A stretch of DNA of 49,383 nucleotides from a virus (IMGVR_UViG_3300001472_005966:3796-53178); one strand, 5' to 3'. Shown: positions 1 through 7,452, numbered from the stretch's first letter. Numbers and translations are program-made. Notes: a model not told the origin generated them from the sequence alone.

Positions 1-915
1 GATGTATTTTCAGTGACAGATGGATTGCAGACAAACACAGTTAAAACACCTTTTGATTATTCTATTGCAATAGGTGTGAGAAAGATTGCTAGATTTGGTT
101 ATGAAAATCGAGCTAATGTGTTTTATGACGGTACAGAAAAATCATACGGAGACGCTGCTACAATTGGAAAAATAAATGGCTTTGAATTTTTATTTGAGGC
201 AGATTGGACTAGACAGCAAGGAACGTCGTTTTTTAATCAAGATCATTTTTTACGATATGTAGCTAATCATTGGATAGCTAAGGTTGAGTATGTCCAAGAT
301 GGATTTGCAGATATTCAATATTTTGAATCTTCAGAAAGATATAGACAAAAAGTAGGCGATAAGTTGTCGTTTAATATAGGAGCAGTACAGCGTATATCGG
401 AGCCATATGGATACAATCCATTAGAAAGTTGGTTGTTATCCGATGGTAATCTGCACTACACTCAGTTAGCAATACAAGAAGGGTATTCAGTTGAATTTGA
501 TGGTTTTGGTGGTGTTACATATTTTGATCCAGCAGGAGAGTTAGTAGCAGAAAACACTCAAGTGTGGGAAGCGGTTGTTGTTCCAGAAGTGTTAGCAAAA
601 TACACAGAGGAAGAGCGAAGTGCTCTACCTTTACAGTGGAATCATTCCCTTGTTATAGGGTTTGACTTCTATCATTATACTAAAGATTTTTGGTTGCACT
701 CATGGGGTAATGTAATGCCAGTGCACCTAAAGGCAGATGGTGATTACTCATATCACAACTTTAACAGCGGTCAGTGGATCGACTATTCTGGAGGATTAAT
801 TTTCGGTTACAAGTTCAATAAAAGCTTAGGAGTGTTCCTAGAAGGCAAATATAACAAGTACTGGAATCGTAGTTGGCACAACTTTAGTGTTGGTGTCAAT
901 TACATAATTTTTTAA
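1..915 (+). CDS. Outer-membrane beta-barrel-like phage protein (5' truncated)
   Basis: The reading frame is already open at base 1, so the true start and any signal peptide lie outside the window; the GTG at 13 is probably not the start. About 305 residues are visible. They are rich in aromatic residues and alternate polar and hydrophobic residues (for example SLVIGFDFYHYTKDFWLHSW), and the chain ends in SVGVNYIIF. A C-terminal beta strand ending in Phe is typical of outer-membrane barrel proteins recognised by the Bam machinery. No enzyme motif is seen. The next gene starts 2 nt downstream, and membrane and lysis genes follow, which suggests a role in the host envelope, such as modifying the cell surface late in infection or blocking superinfection. 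That role is inference; a structural role cannot be excluded. Confidence 0.6.
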   Translation, partial: DVFSVTDGLQTNTVKTPFDYSIAIGVRKIARFGYENRANVFYDGTEKSYGDAATIGKINGFEFLFEADWTRQQGTSFFNQDHFLRYVANHWIAKVEYVQDGFADIQYFESSERYRQKVGDKLSFNIGAVQRISEPYGYNPLESWLLSDGNLHYTQLAIQEGYSVEFDGFGGVTYFDPAGELVAENTQVWEAVVVPEVLAKYTEEERSALPLQWNHSLVIGFDFYHYTKDFWLHSWGNVMPVHLKADGDYSYHNFNSGQWIDYSGGLIFGYKFNKSLGVFLEGKYNKYWNRSWHNFSVGVNYIIF

Positions 916-917
916 AA

Positions 918-1202
918 ATGGCAAAAGAGTTAAATGAGGATACAGGTTTTAAGATAAGTATCAAAACTTTGGTAGGTCTTGCTTTTGCAATTGCGACCAT
1001 AGTAGGAATGTGGTTTGCATTACAAGCAGATATACAAGAAGCAAAAGAGCTTCCGATCCCTCCAGATCCTGAAGTGACACGGATGGAGTACGATATGAAA
1101 GATCAGTTGGTTCGACAAACTATTATGACAACTCAAGAAGATGTCACAGAGTTGAAGGAAGATATGGATCGTATAGAGGAAAAAATTGACAAACTAAGAT
1201 AA
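918..1202 (+). CDS. Small membrane protein with coiled coil, possible spanin-like
   Basis: The 94-residue protein has a short N-terminal polar segment, one transmembrane helix at about residues 13-35, a Pro-rich hinge (PIPPDPE, about 46-52) and a charged C-terminal helix with heptad-like spacing (about 60-94). The expected topology is N-terminus in the cytoplasm and coiled coil in the periplasm. That is the architecture of inner-membrane spanins, and the gene lies 350 nt upstream of endolysin and holin genes. No matching lipoprotein o-spanin is obvious: the next gene has a Sec signal without a convincing lipobox. The spanin role is therefore only a possibility; an anchor or scaffold for the neighbouring exported proteins is the alternative. 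The ATG at 918 follows directly on the upstream stop and no Shine-Dalgarno sequence is visible. Confidence 0.55.
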   Translation: MAKELNEDTGFKISIKTLVGLAFAIATIVGMWFALQADIQEAKELPIPPDPEVTRMEYDMKDQLVRQTIMTTQEDVTELKEDMDRIEEKIDKLR

Positions 1203-1207
1203 AAGCT

Positions 1208-1537
1208 ATGAGATTAATATTGATGTTTGCGTTAATATGTTTGTGTGCTACGAAGAGTTATTCTCAAGTGGTTGTTAAACATTTTAATGCTTCGTGGAAT
1301 GATGCTAATAAGGTAGCTTGGCTCGGAAAGTTAACAGACTGCAGTGTTAAGTATTATGATCTTACCAAATATCCTAAACTAAAAACAAAATATAAAATAG
1401 TGGTATTACCTACTATAATAGTGTTTGTTGATGGAGAGGAAAAGAAAAGATATCAGGCTAATATTATGATGCAAATTGATGCAAAGCAAGAAGATGTGCA
1501 AGAGTTTGTGGATGAGTCTATGATGAGTGATTTCTAA
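1208..1537 (+). CDS. Exported thioredoxin-fold protein lacking the CxxC motif
   Basis: Residues 1-20 form a Sec signal peptide with a hydrophobic core (LILMFALICLCA) and a likely cut near SYS|Q, a form common in Flavobacteriia. The mature part reads as a thioredoxin fold: beta strand VVVKHF, the active-site region FNASWNDANK (26-35), and the cis-proline loop VLPTIIVF with Pro68. Aligned to the classical FWAPWCGPCK segment the spacing is exact, but both cysteines are replaced by Asn (N31, N34). The protein should therefore be unable to do disulfide exchange. The only other Cys in the mature part is C45. It probably acts as a binding or chaperone module in the periplasm. It sits between a membrane protein gene and the endolysin gene, so a link to lysis or envelope change is likely but unproven. 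Confidence 0.7.
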   Translation: MRLILMFALICLCATKSYSQVVVKHFNASWNDANKVAWLGKLTDCSVKYYDLTKYPKLKTKYKIVVLPTIIVFVDGEEKKRYQANIMMQIDAKQEDVQEFVDESMMSDF

Positions 1538-1551
1538 TAAAAAAATAAAAT

Positions 1552-2523
1552 ATGTTGTTAAAAAAAGGAAGTAGAGGTTTAGAAGTAAAGGAGTGGCAGA
1601 AGGTGATAGGTACGCCAGCAGATGGAATATTTGGTGCAGGTACAGAGAAGTTGACAGTTGAGTGGCAAAAGAAAAATGGCTTGGTAGCAGATGGAATTGT
1701 TGGTCGAGCAACATGGGAAGCTGCAGGAATTGACACAGATAACACTAAGGACACTACGGCTGAAGATACAGCGTATGATAAGGATGATAAGTTAGCAAAA
1801 CACGGAACATACACAACTAAAGGTGGTCTTGTGATTGATAAGGTGTATTTGGATTCTGATGAGTATGTAAGAGATTATGGCAAGATTGAACCGTTAGGAT
1901 TCTTTATACATCACACTGCTGGTTGGGACAATCCATACAACACCATACACAGCTGGAACAAGGATAAGCGAGGAAGAGTAGCTACTCAGTACTGTATTGG
2001 AGGTTCTAATGTAAAGGGTAAAGAAGCTAAATACGACGGAACTGTCGTAGAGTGTTTTCCTGATAATTACGTAGGTTGGCACTTAGGTAAAGTGGGTAAG
2101 TTTGCAATTTCAAAGATGTCTGGAGGAGTAGAGCTTAATAACTTTGGATACCTAACTAAGAAACCTTCGACCTCTGGAGACAAATATTACACATATGTTA
2201 ATACAGAAGTTAAACCGGAATTTGTTTGTGATTTAGGTTATAAGTTTAGAGGACACCAATACTGGCATGCTTATACAGAAAAGCAGATTGAAGCTCTTCG
2301 ATTGCTTATATTACATCTTAAAGACATTTATCCAAAAATGGATCTGGTTAATGGATTACCTAAACTCCTAAAAGAGGGAGTACATCCTAAAGATGCTTTT
2401 GAGTTTAACTCAGATGCTTATAATGCAAAGCAATTTGGATTATGGACTCACACAAATGTTCGTAAAGATAAGTTTGATTGCTTTCCACAATTAGAATTAG
2501 TTGATATGCTTAAAGCTTTATGA
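1552..2523 (+). CDS. Endolysin: peptidoglycan-binding domain plus N-acetylmuramoyl-L-alanine amidase
   Basis: This 323-residue lysis enzyme should cut the amide bond between N-acetylmuramic acid and L-alanine in peptidoglycan. Residues 1-60 form a PG_binding_1-type domain, with the repeat pair DGIFGAGTE and DGIVGRATW. A charged linker follows (about 61-90). The catalytic domain is of the Amidase_2/T7 lysozyme type: FFIHHTAGW (His120/His121), then W-H-L-G at about 176-179, and GLWTHTNVRKDKFDCFP with His300 and Cys310, which match the His/His/Cys zinc ligands of that family. The order of binding domain first is less common in phages of Gram-negative bacteria but is known. There is no signal peptide, so release depends on the holin encoded next, whose start overlaps this stop (ATGA at 2520). 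Confidence 0.9.
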   Translation: MLLKKGSRGLEVKEWQKVIGTPADGIFGAGTEKLTVEWQKKNGLVADGIVGRATWEAAGIDTDNTKDTTAEDTAYDKDDKLAKHGTYTTKGGLVIDKVYLDSDEYVRDYGKIEPLGFFIHHTAGWDNPYNTIHSWNKDKRGRVATQYCIGGSNVKGKEAKYDGTVVECFPDNYVGWHLGKVGKFAISKMSGGVELNNFGYLTKKPSTSGDKYYTYVNTEVKPEFVCDLGYKFRGHQYWHAYTEKQIEALRLLILHLKDIYPKMDLVNGLPKLLKEGVHPKDAFEFNSDAYNAKQFGLWTHTNVRKDKFDCFPQLELVDMLKAL

Positions 2524-2927
2524 AAACTGCAGTAATCTCAATAACAACTACATGCGCCTTTGTGTGTTCTTACTTCCTAGGTCTTGCTATGGATAATGCA
2601 GAACAATTTTTATCAGTAGGTTGTGTTGTATTATTGGATGGCTTTTTTGGTGTTATAGCAGGTGTTAAAAGAGAAGGATTTAGAACATATAAAGCAATAA
2701 AAGTTTTAAGAACTTTAGCTTTGTGGTGGGTTATATTAGGTGTACTCCTTTCTATAGAGAAGAGTTTTGTAGGAACCTCTTGGTTAAGTGAAACAGTTAT
2801 TGTGCCATTTTTAATTTTCCAAATAGTTAGCGCATTAAAGAATGCGTCGCTGAGTGGATGGATAAAAACAGACCTCTTCAAGAAAATACTAGAAAAGATT
2901 GATCAGCATAAGGAAACTAAAGAATAG
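2520..2927 (+). CDS. Holin (phage_holin_4-like)
   Basis: The 135-residue protein has several hydrophobic segments: about residues 5-22, 28-46, 63-82 and 90-107. A conserved-looking middle region (LLDGFFGVIAGVKREGF) is followed by a charged C-terminal tail ending in DQHKETKE. The segment pattern and the DGFFG motif resemble the Phage_holin_4 family, which forms lesions in the inner membrane and lets the endolysin out. The ATGA overlap with the endolysin gene suggests translational coupling and supports a lysis pair. The family assignment is by eye; that it is a small multi-pass membrane protein coupled to an endolysin is seen directly. Confidence 0.75.
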   Translation: MKTAVISITTTCAFVCSYFLGLAMDNAEQFLSVGCVVLLDGFFGVIAGVKREGFRTYKAIKVLRTLALWWVILGVLLSIEKSFVGTSWLSETVIVPFLIFQIVSALKNASLSGWIKTDLFKKILEKIDQHKETKE

Positions 2928-2931
2928 TTGA

Positions 2932-2940
2932 CTATTTATT
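2932..2940 (+). promoter_or_regulatory. Candidate late promoter box (CTATTTATT)
   Basis: CTATTTATT lies between the holin stop and the Ntn hydrolase start at 2953. It is one of nine copies of a TATTTAT[AT] box placed 12-33 nt before genes that start a block. This copy has T instead of A at the last position of the core. Confidence 0.5.
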
Positions 2941-2952
2941 AGAAAGCCTGTC

Positions 2953-3825
2953 ATGATAAAATTACGTAACCTTCTTCACGAATTAAACGAGTGTGTGATT
3001 GCGCGCTGCCGTGTTGATGGCAATGTAGTTTTGGCAAAGAACCGCGATAGAATGTATGCTCCAGATCTTGAAGTAGTGCACGAAATTGTGAATGGTATAG
3101 AGATGGTTTATATGCGAGACGTCTTAACCGATTGGAGTGAAGGTCTAAATGAGAAGGGTATTGGTGTAGTAAATGCATCTTTAATGGTTGGTTTTGATGA
3201 AAAAGAGGGAGATTTAGCAAAAGATAAAGCTAAAAAAGGTAAGAATGGTAAGCCTTCTTATGATGGATTAAAAATCAGAACCGCATTACAACAATCTAAA
3301 TTATCACAATCTATGAGATCGGTGATTAATTTTAGAGGTGATGATGAAGATGATGTTGGGGTCAAGGGGCTTACAATTGTATCAAACGCTAAGCATAGCT
3401 ATATTATTGAAATGACTTCACAACATGTTCCTATAATAAAGCGAATAGGTCCTGATGAAGTAGTGACAAGAACTAACCATGGAGTTGAGTATCCTGATAC
3501 TGGTTATACAGGTGGATTAAAAAGAAAATCTTCTTTGTCTAGGCAACAAATAGCTTACGATGCATTGTCGGATATTTCATCGCAAGAGCAGGTATTGGAT
3601 GCTCTATCGAAGCAACATGATAGTGATAAGTGGATGAATCCGTATAGACGAGATAATAGTTTTGGATTTACAACATCTTCACAAGTGATGATGGATCTTA
3701 GTAATCTTAAATTTGAGTTTAGACATGATGCTGGCAACTCCACTTTTAAAGGATTGGTAAATAAATTACCACAAGGATATGAACCAAAAATACAAGTTAC
3801 AATAGAAACTACTACAGATAAATGA
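2953..3825 (+). CDS. Ntn-hydrolase (acyltransferase/choloylglycine hydrolase-like) with N-terminal leader
   Basis: The 290-residue protein has the sequence pattern of cysteine Ntn-hydrolases of the penicillin V acylase/AAT type: Cys14, then DGNVVLAKNRD with Asp32 18 residues later, GIGVVNASL (about 70-77) and TRTNHGV with Asn175. Members hydrolyse or transfer amide-linked acyl groups; the substrate here is unknown. Such enzymes need Cys at the mature N-terminus. Here it is preceded by a 13-residue leader, MIKLRNLLHELNE, whose end (L-N-E) matches the [LI]-x-E cleavage motif of T4 prohead protease gp21. The leader resembles the start of the gene at 4822. The gene heads a late operon and overlaps the next gene by ATGA. 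A Lys-rich loop (about 84-103) is unusual. I infer a head-packaged, injected amidase; an ordinary autoprocessing enzyme is the alternative. Confidence 0.7.
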   Translation: MIKLRNLLHELNECVIARCRVDGNVVLAKNRDRMYAPDLEVVHEIVNGIEMVYMRDVLTDWSEGLNEKGIGVVNASLMVGFDEKEGDLAKDKAKKGKNGKPSYDGLKIRTALQQSKLSQSMRSVINFRGDDEDDVGVKGLTIVSNAKHSYIIEMTSQHVPIIKRIGPDEVVTRTNHGVEYPDTGYTGGLKRKSSLSRQQIAYDALSDISSQEQVLDALSKQHDSDKWMNPYRRDNSFGFTTSSQVMMDLSNLKFEFRHDAGNSTFKGLVNKLPQGYEPKIQVTIETTTDK

Positions 3826-4820
3826 AAGATTTTCTAAGGAATGCAGATTATATTCGTGAGTTAGCAAAAAAACAAAAGTTGCAGGAGGAAGGAGCGTTTA
3901 AAGCTAAAAAGAAACAAGATCAAAGAAGAAGGAAAGAGGCTTTTTTGCGATATCAACAACATCTACAGGCTTACGGTAGTAATACTGGAACAGCTGCAGC
4001 CAGTGGTTTTACAAACACCTACTCTGCTAAATTTGATGGAGATGTAGCGGATAGTACTATAGGGTTTGGTGATAATATGGTAATCTCACCTTCCAGTTCT
4101 TTTAGTATAAGTACATGGGTAAAACATGATTCAAATCCAGGAGAAAGCGGAGTTAGAATTGCTAGTAAAGTAGCTTCAGGTCGAGGTGTAGAATATAAAG
4201 GATTAAGTTTAACTGTAGATAGTTTTAGTGGAGTAAAAGTTTTAATTCAAGGACGGGAGCCCGTCACCAACAATCCTAAGGGATTAACTGTAAGATCTGC
4301 TGTACACAGTGGATCAGACAATGCTGGAGGAGGTAATATTATTCCAAACGCATCACTTGGTTGGTATCATCTGGTAGTAACATATAATGGAAATTTTAGT
4401 AGTTCTGGAATGGATATATATGTAAATGGTATTAGTCGTGTATCACAATCATCAAATGGGACACACGCGGAATCATTTGATACCAGCAACATGACTCCAG
4501 GATCTTCTACCAATGACACAACACCATTCCACATTGGTTCACGTAATGGTGCAAGTGATTTTATGAACGGCAATATAGATGAATTTGTATACTTTACTGG
4601 ATCTTTGGCTCAATCTGATGTAAGTAACTTATATAATAGTGGTGTTCCTACAGATGCTACTAGCATTGATTATAGTAACCAATTTATAGCTATCCAACAT
4701 TATTATAGAATGGGTGATAATGATGGAGGTACTGGAACAACAGTAACTGATCAGGTAGGTAGTGTTAATGGTACACTCACCGGAGAGGGAATAGTGTTTG
4801 AAGAAGATGTACCAGGATAA
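3822..4820 (+). CDS. LamG/concanavalin A-like domain protein, probable virion surface or fibre protein
   Basis: The 332-residue protein has two parts. Residues 1-50 are a strongly charged helix rich in Lys, Arg and Gln (KAKKKQDQRRRKEAF). Residues 65-285 form a LamG/concanavalin A-like jelly roll, recognised by FSISTWVKHD (93 on), GWYHLVVTYNG, MDIYVNG, PFHIGSRNG and the closing strand NIDEFVYFTGSL followed by DVSNLYNSG. A short C-terminal region (YYRMGDND) follows, as in many phage and flavobacterial LamG proteins. Such domains bind carbohydrate or protein ligands, so adhesion to the host surface or decoration of the virion is likely. The N-terminal helix contains I-R-E and L-Q-E sites, which might be cut by a prohead protease, but it does not resemble its neighbours' leaders closely. 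ATG 3822 overlaps the upstream stop. Confidence 0.7.
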   Translation: MKDFLRNADYIRELAKKQKLQEEGAFKAKKKQDQRRRKEAFLRYQQHLQAYGSNTGTAAASGFTNTYSAKFDGDVADSTIGFGDNMVISPSSSFSISTWVKHDSNPGESGVRIASKVASGRGVEYKGLSLTVDSFSGVKVLIQGREPVTNNPKGLTVRSAVHSGSDNAGGGNIIPNASLGWYHLVVTYNGNFSSSGMDIYVNGISRVSQSSNGTHAESFDTSNMTPGSSTNDTTPFHIGSRNGASDFMNGNIDEFVYFTGSLAQSDVSNLYNSGVPTDATSIDYSNQFIAIQHYYRMGDNDGGTGTTVTDQVGSVNGTLTGEGIVFEEDVPG

Positions 4821-4821
4821 C

Positions 4822-5208
4822 ATGATTAAGCTACAACAAATATTAGAATCAGTAAACCAAGCTGAATTAGATGAAGTGGAAGCTTACTTAGATAAGATGT
4901 TTGCTGCTATTGGAATTGATATAGAATTCACAAGACATTTTATGGATCGAGTAAACGATATACGTAATCGTAAATCAATAGAGCCAGAAGAGATTGAGGA
5001 TCTGTTTACAAAGACATATGAGGATCACGGACAGGAGATAAAGAGTTTAGGAGCTAGTGGAGAGGCTGTAATCACTGATATGGAATCTAATATTAACGTA
5101 CCGTTTGTTCTTAGATTCAATCCTAGAACCAAAAAACTGGACTTAATATCTAAAACAGTTATGCGTAAACTTAATTTTAAAACATCGGGTAAAAAGTTGA
5201 AAGTATAA
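4822..5208 (+). CDS. Small conserved-looking protein, RelE/DUF4258-like, with N-terminal leader
   Basis: The best start is ATG 4822, one nt after the upstream stop. The frame can be extended to a TTG at 4798, but 4822 gives a start, MIKLQQILES, that resembles the leader of the Ntn hydrolase at 2953. The 128-residue protein contains FTRHFMDRVNDIRNRKSI, then a helix EPEEIEDLFTKTYEDHG, then strands AVITDMESNINVPFVLRF and LDLISKTVMRKLNFKT. The His-x3-Arg pattern followed by strands ending in a TV-x-R-x-x-NF segment recalls the RelE-superfamily RNase fold (DUF4258/BrnT type). That is a fold-level guess only. The leader contains I-L-E, a possible prohead-protease site. It closes the late operon that starts at 2953. 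Confidence 0.55.
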   Translation: MIKLQQILESVNQAELDEVEAYLDKMFAAIGIDIEFTRHFMDRVNDIRNRKSIEPEEIEDLFTKTYEDHGQEIKSLGASGEAVITDMESNINVPFVLRFNPRTKKLDLISKTVMRKLNFKTSGKKLKV

Positions 5209-5228
5209 TATAATTTTCGTATATTAAG
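5197..5228 (+). promoter_or_regulatory. Host-type promoter before the phosphoribosyltransferase gene
   Basis: TTGA at 5197-5200, a 19-nt spacer, and TATATTAAG at 5220-5228 form a promoter similar to the Bacteroidota -33 (TTTG) and -7 (TAnnTTTG) elements. The -7 element begins 12 nt before ATG 5232. The same arrangement, spacer and distance occur before the primase gene at 39418. Transcription would begin at or very near the start codon, giving a leaderless or near-leaderless message. Confidence 0.5.
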
Positions 5229-5231
5229 TGT

Positions 5232-5738
5232 ATGGAAAAAATATTATTTGGTCCTCATGCAATAGAGGACAAAGTTTTAGAGCTGGCAGAAAAAATGAAC
5301 GGTCTTTATCCAGACGAACCAAAAGCACTGTATCCAGTATTAACACCAATCCTGCAAGGAGGTATTACATTCTTTCAGGATGTAGCTAAAAACCTACTAT
5401 TCGACGCTTATGTGGATTGTGTAGGAGTTGAGTCATATAAAGGTCAAGCTAGAGGTGAGATTAACTTATATAAAGATTGGAATATTAATTTGGCAGATAA
5501 GGATGTTTGGTTGGTAGATGATATTTGTGACTCTGGAAAGACGATGGCATATTTAGAAAAACTCGCTTACGATAGAGGAGCAAAACACGTTTACAAAGCA
5601 ACTTTATTAAAGAGACATGACTGTCCAATGGAGCTAGACTTTTGCGGATACACTCTACAAGATGAGTGGGTGTTTGGGTATGGCATGGATCATCCGGATG
5701 GATTAGGAAGATTAAGCGACTCTATTTTCCAAGTTTAA
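5232..5738 (+). CDS. Purine (hypoxanthine-type) phosphoribosyltransferase
   Basis: The 168-residue protein is a type I phosphoribosyltransferase, which joins a purine base and PRPP to give a nucleoside monophosphate in the cytoplasm. The PRPP-binding loop is VWLVDDICDSGKTM (residues 92-105), with the acidic pair and Gly-Lys-Thr expected. Residues 39-47 (PILQGGITF) resemble the loop that holds pyrophosphate, residues 65-83 form the flexible catalytic loop (SYKGQARGEINLYKDW), and DEWVFGYGMD near 140-150 matches the hood of HPRT-like enzymes. Exact base preference (hypoxanthine, guanine or xanthine) cannot be read from sequence. It probably salvages purines from degraded host nucleic acid for phage DNA synthesis. 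It has its own host-type promoter, unlike the late genes around it. Confidence 0.85.
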   Translation: MEKILFGPHAIEDKVLELAEKMNGLYPDEPKALYPVLTPILQGGITFFQDVAKNLLFDAYVDCVGVESYKGQARGEINLYKDWNINLADKDVWLVDDICDSGKTMAYLEKLAYDRGAKHVYKATLLKRHDCPMELDFCGYTLQDEWVFGYGMDHPDGLGRLSDSIFQV

Positions 5739-5750
5739 TTATATTCCAAG

Positions 5751-5759
5751 CTATTTATA
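5751..5759 (+). promoter_or_regulatory. Candidate late promoter box (CTATTTATA)
   Basis: CTATTTATA lies in the 37-nt gap between the phosphoribosyltransferase stop and ATG 5776. It matches the core found before eight other genes. The TATTTATA core begins 24 nt before the start codon. Confidence 0.55.
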
Positions 5760-5775
5760 ATAAACACGTACATAA

Positions 5776-7092
5776 ATGGCAACAATTTCAAGAACTGGTA
5801 TTAGCAATACTTCAACAATCGACGCAGAGCATATTACACGAATCATTGATGCGCTAGACGGTGCAACAGCCACTGAAGTAGTAGCTTCTGGATCTTTTTC
5901 TGGATCATTTACTGGATCTCACGTTGGAGACTTTTCGGGAGACGGAACAAACATAACTGGAGTAACTGCTGAGTGGGATGGCACCCATAACGGTAACGCA
6001 CAGATTACTGGATCGTTAGTTATTACAGCTAATCTGACAGCATCTGGTAATATAAGTTCAAGTGGAGACATAACAGCAGCTAATTTTGATACTGTTGGGA
6101 AAGTAACGGCAGACATATCAATTACGACCCCAATCGTAAAGAGTGCTACAAGTGTTTTACAAGTCCTTGATAACTTAGATGTAGTTGGCCACATGACAGC
6201 CTCAGGTAATGTGAGTGCGAGTGGTAATATAGTAGGTACTGATATAACTGTAATAGATGACTTATTTATTAAAGATTCTATTTATTCAGTGGGTGCTGAT
6301 GATCCATCCATAAAACTAAATGCAGGAGCAACAAACTTTGATGTAGATATTGGAGATGTAGATGGAGCTTCAGCTGAGACTATATTTAAAGTAAAAGACA
6401 GTAATCAAAGTTTTCAATTTTTAAATGGAAACGTAACAGCTTCCATTATAAGTGCGTCGGTTGGTTTTATTGGAGATTTAACTGGAAATGCAATTACTGC
6501 TACAACTGCAACTAACGCAACTAACGTAGCTATAACTACAGAAAATTCAAATGCTGCTTTCAACATACACTTTGGAAATGCTACGTCTGGAAATGATGGA
6601 GTTAATGTAACTAGTAGCCTCTCCTTTAATCCAGGCATTCAAAGTGGTGTGTTAACTGTTGGTGCTCTAGCCAATGTAAAAACAACTCACGTAACAGCAT
6701 CAGGCTTTATTACTGCTCCAAACATATCTGCAAGTGTTGAGATTTCAGCCGCTAGATATGTAGAAGCGGTTCAAGATGTTGCAGCTGCTGGAAATAATCA
6801 AGATAGTGCTACTCAGATTGCTGCAGGTATGTCAAGAGTGTTTGTTACATCTGCTGATAATTCTAAAGGTGTCAAGCTTCCGTTAGTGTCGGCAGTTTCA
6901 CGTGGAACAACATACACTATTCACAATACTGTTAGTAATAGAACATTAGAAGTGTATCCTGGAGTGGATGATAACTTACTACCAATGCTACCTACCAACG
7001 GCCCAGCAACAGTGCCTGCAGGTGCAGTTTTAGTAGTAACAAAGTATACTGACCTCAGATGGTTGTGTTACTTTGGTGGCGCAATATCATAA
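5776..7092 (+). CDS. Fibre-like structural protein with repetitive Ser/Gly/Thr-rich shaft
   Basis: The 438-residue protein starts with a short conserved-looking head (MATISRTGISNTSTIDAEHI). It then has a long repetitive region rich in Ser, Gly, Ala and Thr, with near repeats such as SGSFSGSFTGSHVGDFSGDG and TASGNISSSGDI / TASGNVSASGNI (roughly residues 35-310). This is the look of trimeric phage fibre shafts made of short beta repeats. The C-terminal 110 residues (AAAGNNQDSATQIAAG...VFVTSADNSKGVKLP...YTIHNTVSNRTLEVYPG) form a compact domain of the type found at tips of virion appendages. No enzyme motif is seen. Its late box and neighbours fit a structural role; receptor binding is inferred. 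Confidence 0.6.
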   Translation: MATISRTGISNTSTIDAEHITRIIDALDGATATEVVASGSFSGSFTGSHVGDFSGDGTNITGVTAEWDGTHNGNAQITGSLVITANLTASGNISSSGDITAANFDTVGKVTADISITTPIVKSATSVLQVLDNLDVVGHMTASGNVSASGNIVGTDITVIDDLFIKDSIYSVGADDPSIKLNAGATNFDVDIGDVDGASAETIFKVKDSNQSFQFLNGNVTASIISASVGFIGDLTGNAITATTATNATNVAITTENSNAAFNIHFGNATSGNDGVNVTSSLSFNPGIQSGVLTVGALANVKTTHVTASGFITAPNISASVEISAARYVEAVQDVAAAGNNQDSATQIAAGMSRVFVTSADNSKGVKLPLVSAVSRGTTYTIHNTVSNRTLEVYPGVDDNLLPMLPTNGPATVPAGAVLVVTKYTDLRWLCYFGGAIS

Positions 7093-7184
7093 TAAATTAA
7101 ATTTATCTGACAAAATAGTTGACTTTCTGGATTATTTTTCTGATATTAAAGTTTATACATTAACATTTAAAAACACATAATACT

Positions 7185-7451
7185 ATGTTATTTACTTCAT
7201 TATTAATTACTAGTGTATTTGTTAATATAGGGCTAGCTATTGTCTTATATAGAAATAATACAAATACTAAAGATTTACAATTCAAGGTTAAAGCCATACA
7301 AGGGTGGGCTGACCAAGCTTACCAAAAAATAGCAAAGCTAGAAGAAACAAGAAATTCTCTTCTCGAGCATGTAGCTAATATGGATAAGCCAGTGAAGCCT
7401 GCAACGAATAAAAAACCAACAAGACGCTCTTCTAAAAAATCAAAAAAGTAG
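7185..7451 (+). CDS. Small single-pass membrane protein with Lys-rich tail
   Basis: The 88-residue protein has one N-terminal transmembrane helix (about residues 4-22), a helical coiled-coil-like segment (about 28-68) and a very basic tail (TNKKPTRRSSKKSKK) that should stay in the cytoplasm or bind nucleic acid. I do not recognise a family. It follows the longest gap in the window (92 nt), which contains TTGA at 7119 and TATTAAAG at 7144 and may hold a weak promoter. A TM helix and coiled coil are also seen in the unrelated-looking gene at 9122. Confidence 0.55.
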   Translation: MLFTSLLITSVFVNIGLAIVLYRNNTNTKDLQFKVKAIQGWADQAYQKIAKLEETRNSLLEHVANMDKPVKPATNKKPTRRSSKKSKK

Positions 7452-7452
7452 T

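Noticed and set aside
13-15. GTG at base 13 as the start of the first gene
   Set aside because: The frame is open to base 1 with residues in keeping with the protein, so the gene most probably begins outside the window.
1208-1246. Lipoprotein signal (o-spanin) in the thioredoxin-fold gene
   Set aside because: The cysteines C11 and C13 are not preceded by the small residue required at -1 of a lipobox (Ile and Leu are found), so a normal Sec signal is more likely.
4798-4821. TTG at 4798 as start of the RelE/DUF4258-like gene
   Set aside because: It would overlap the LamG gene and hide the MIKL leader; ATG 4822 directly after the upstream stop is better.
6278-6286. CTATTTATT inside the fibre-like gene
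   Set aside because: It matches the weaker form of the late box but lies mid-gene, far from any start codon, so it is probably chance in AT-rich DNA.
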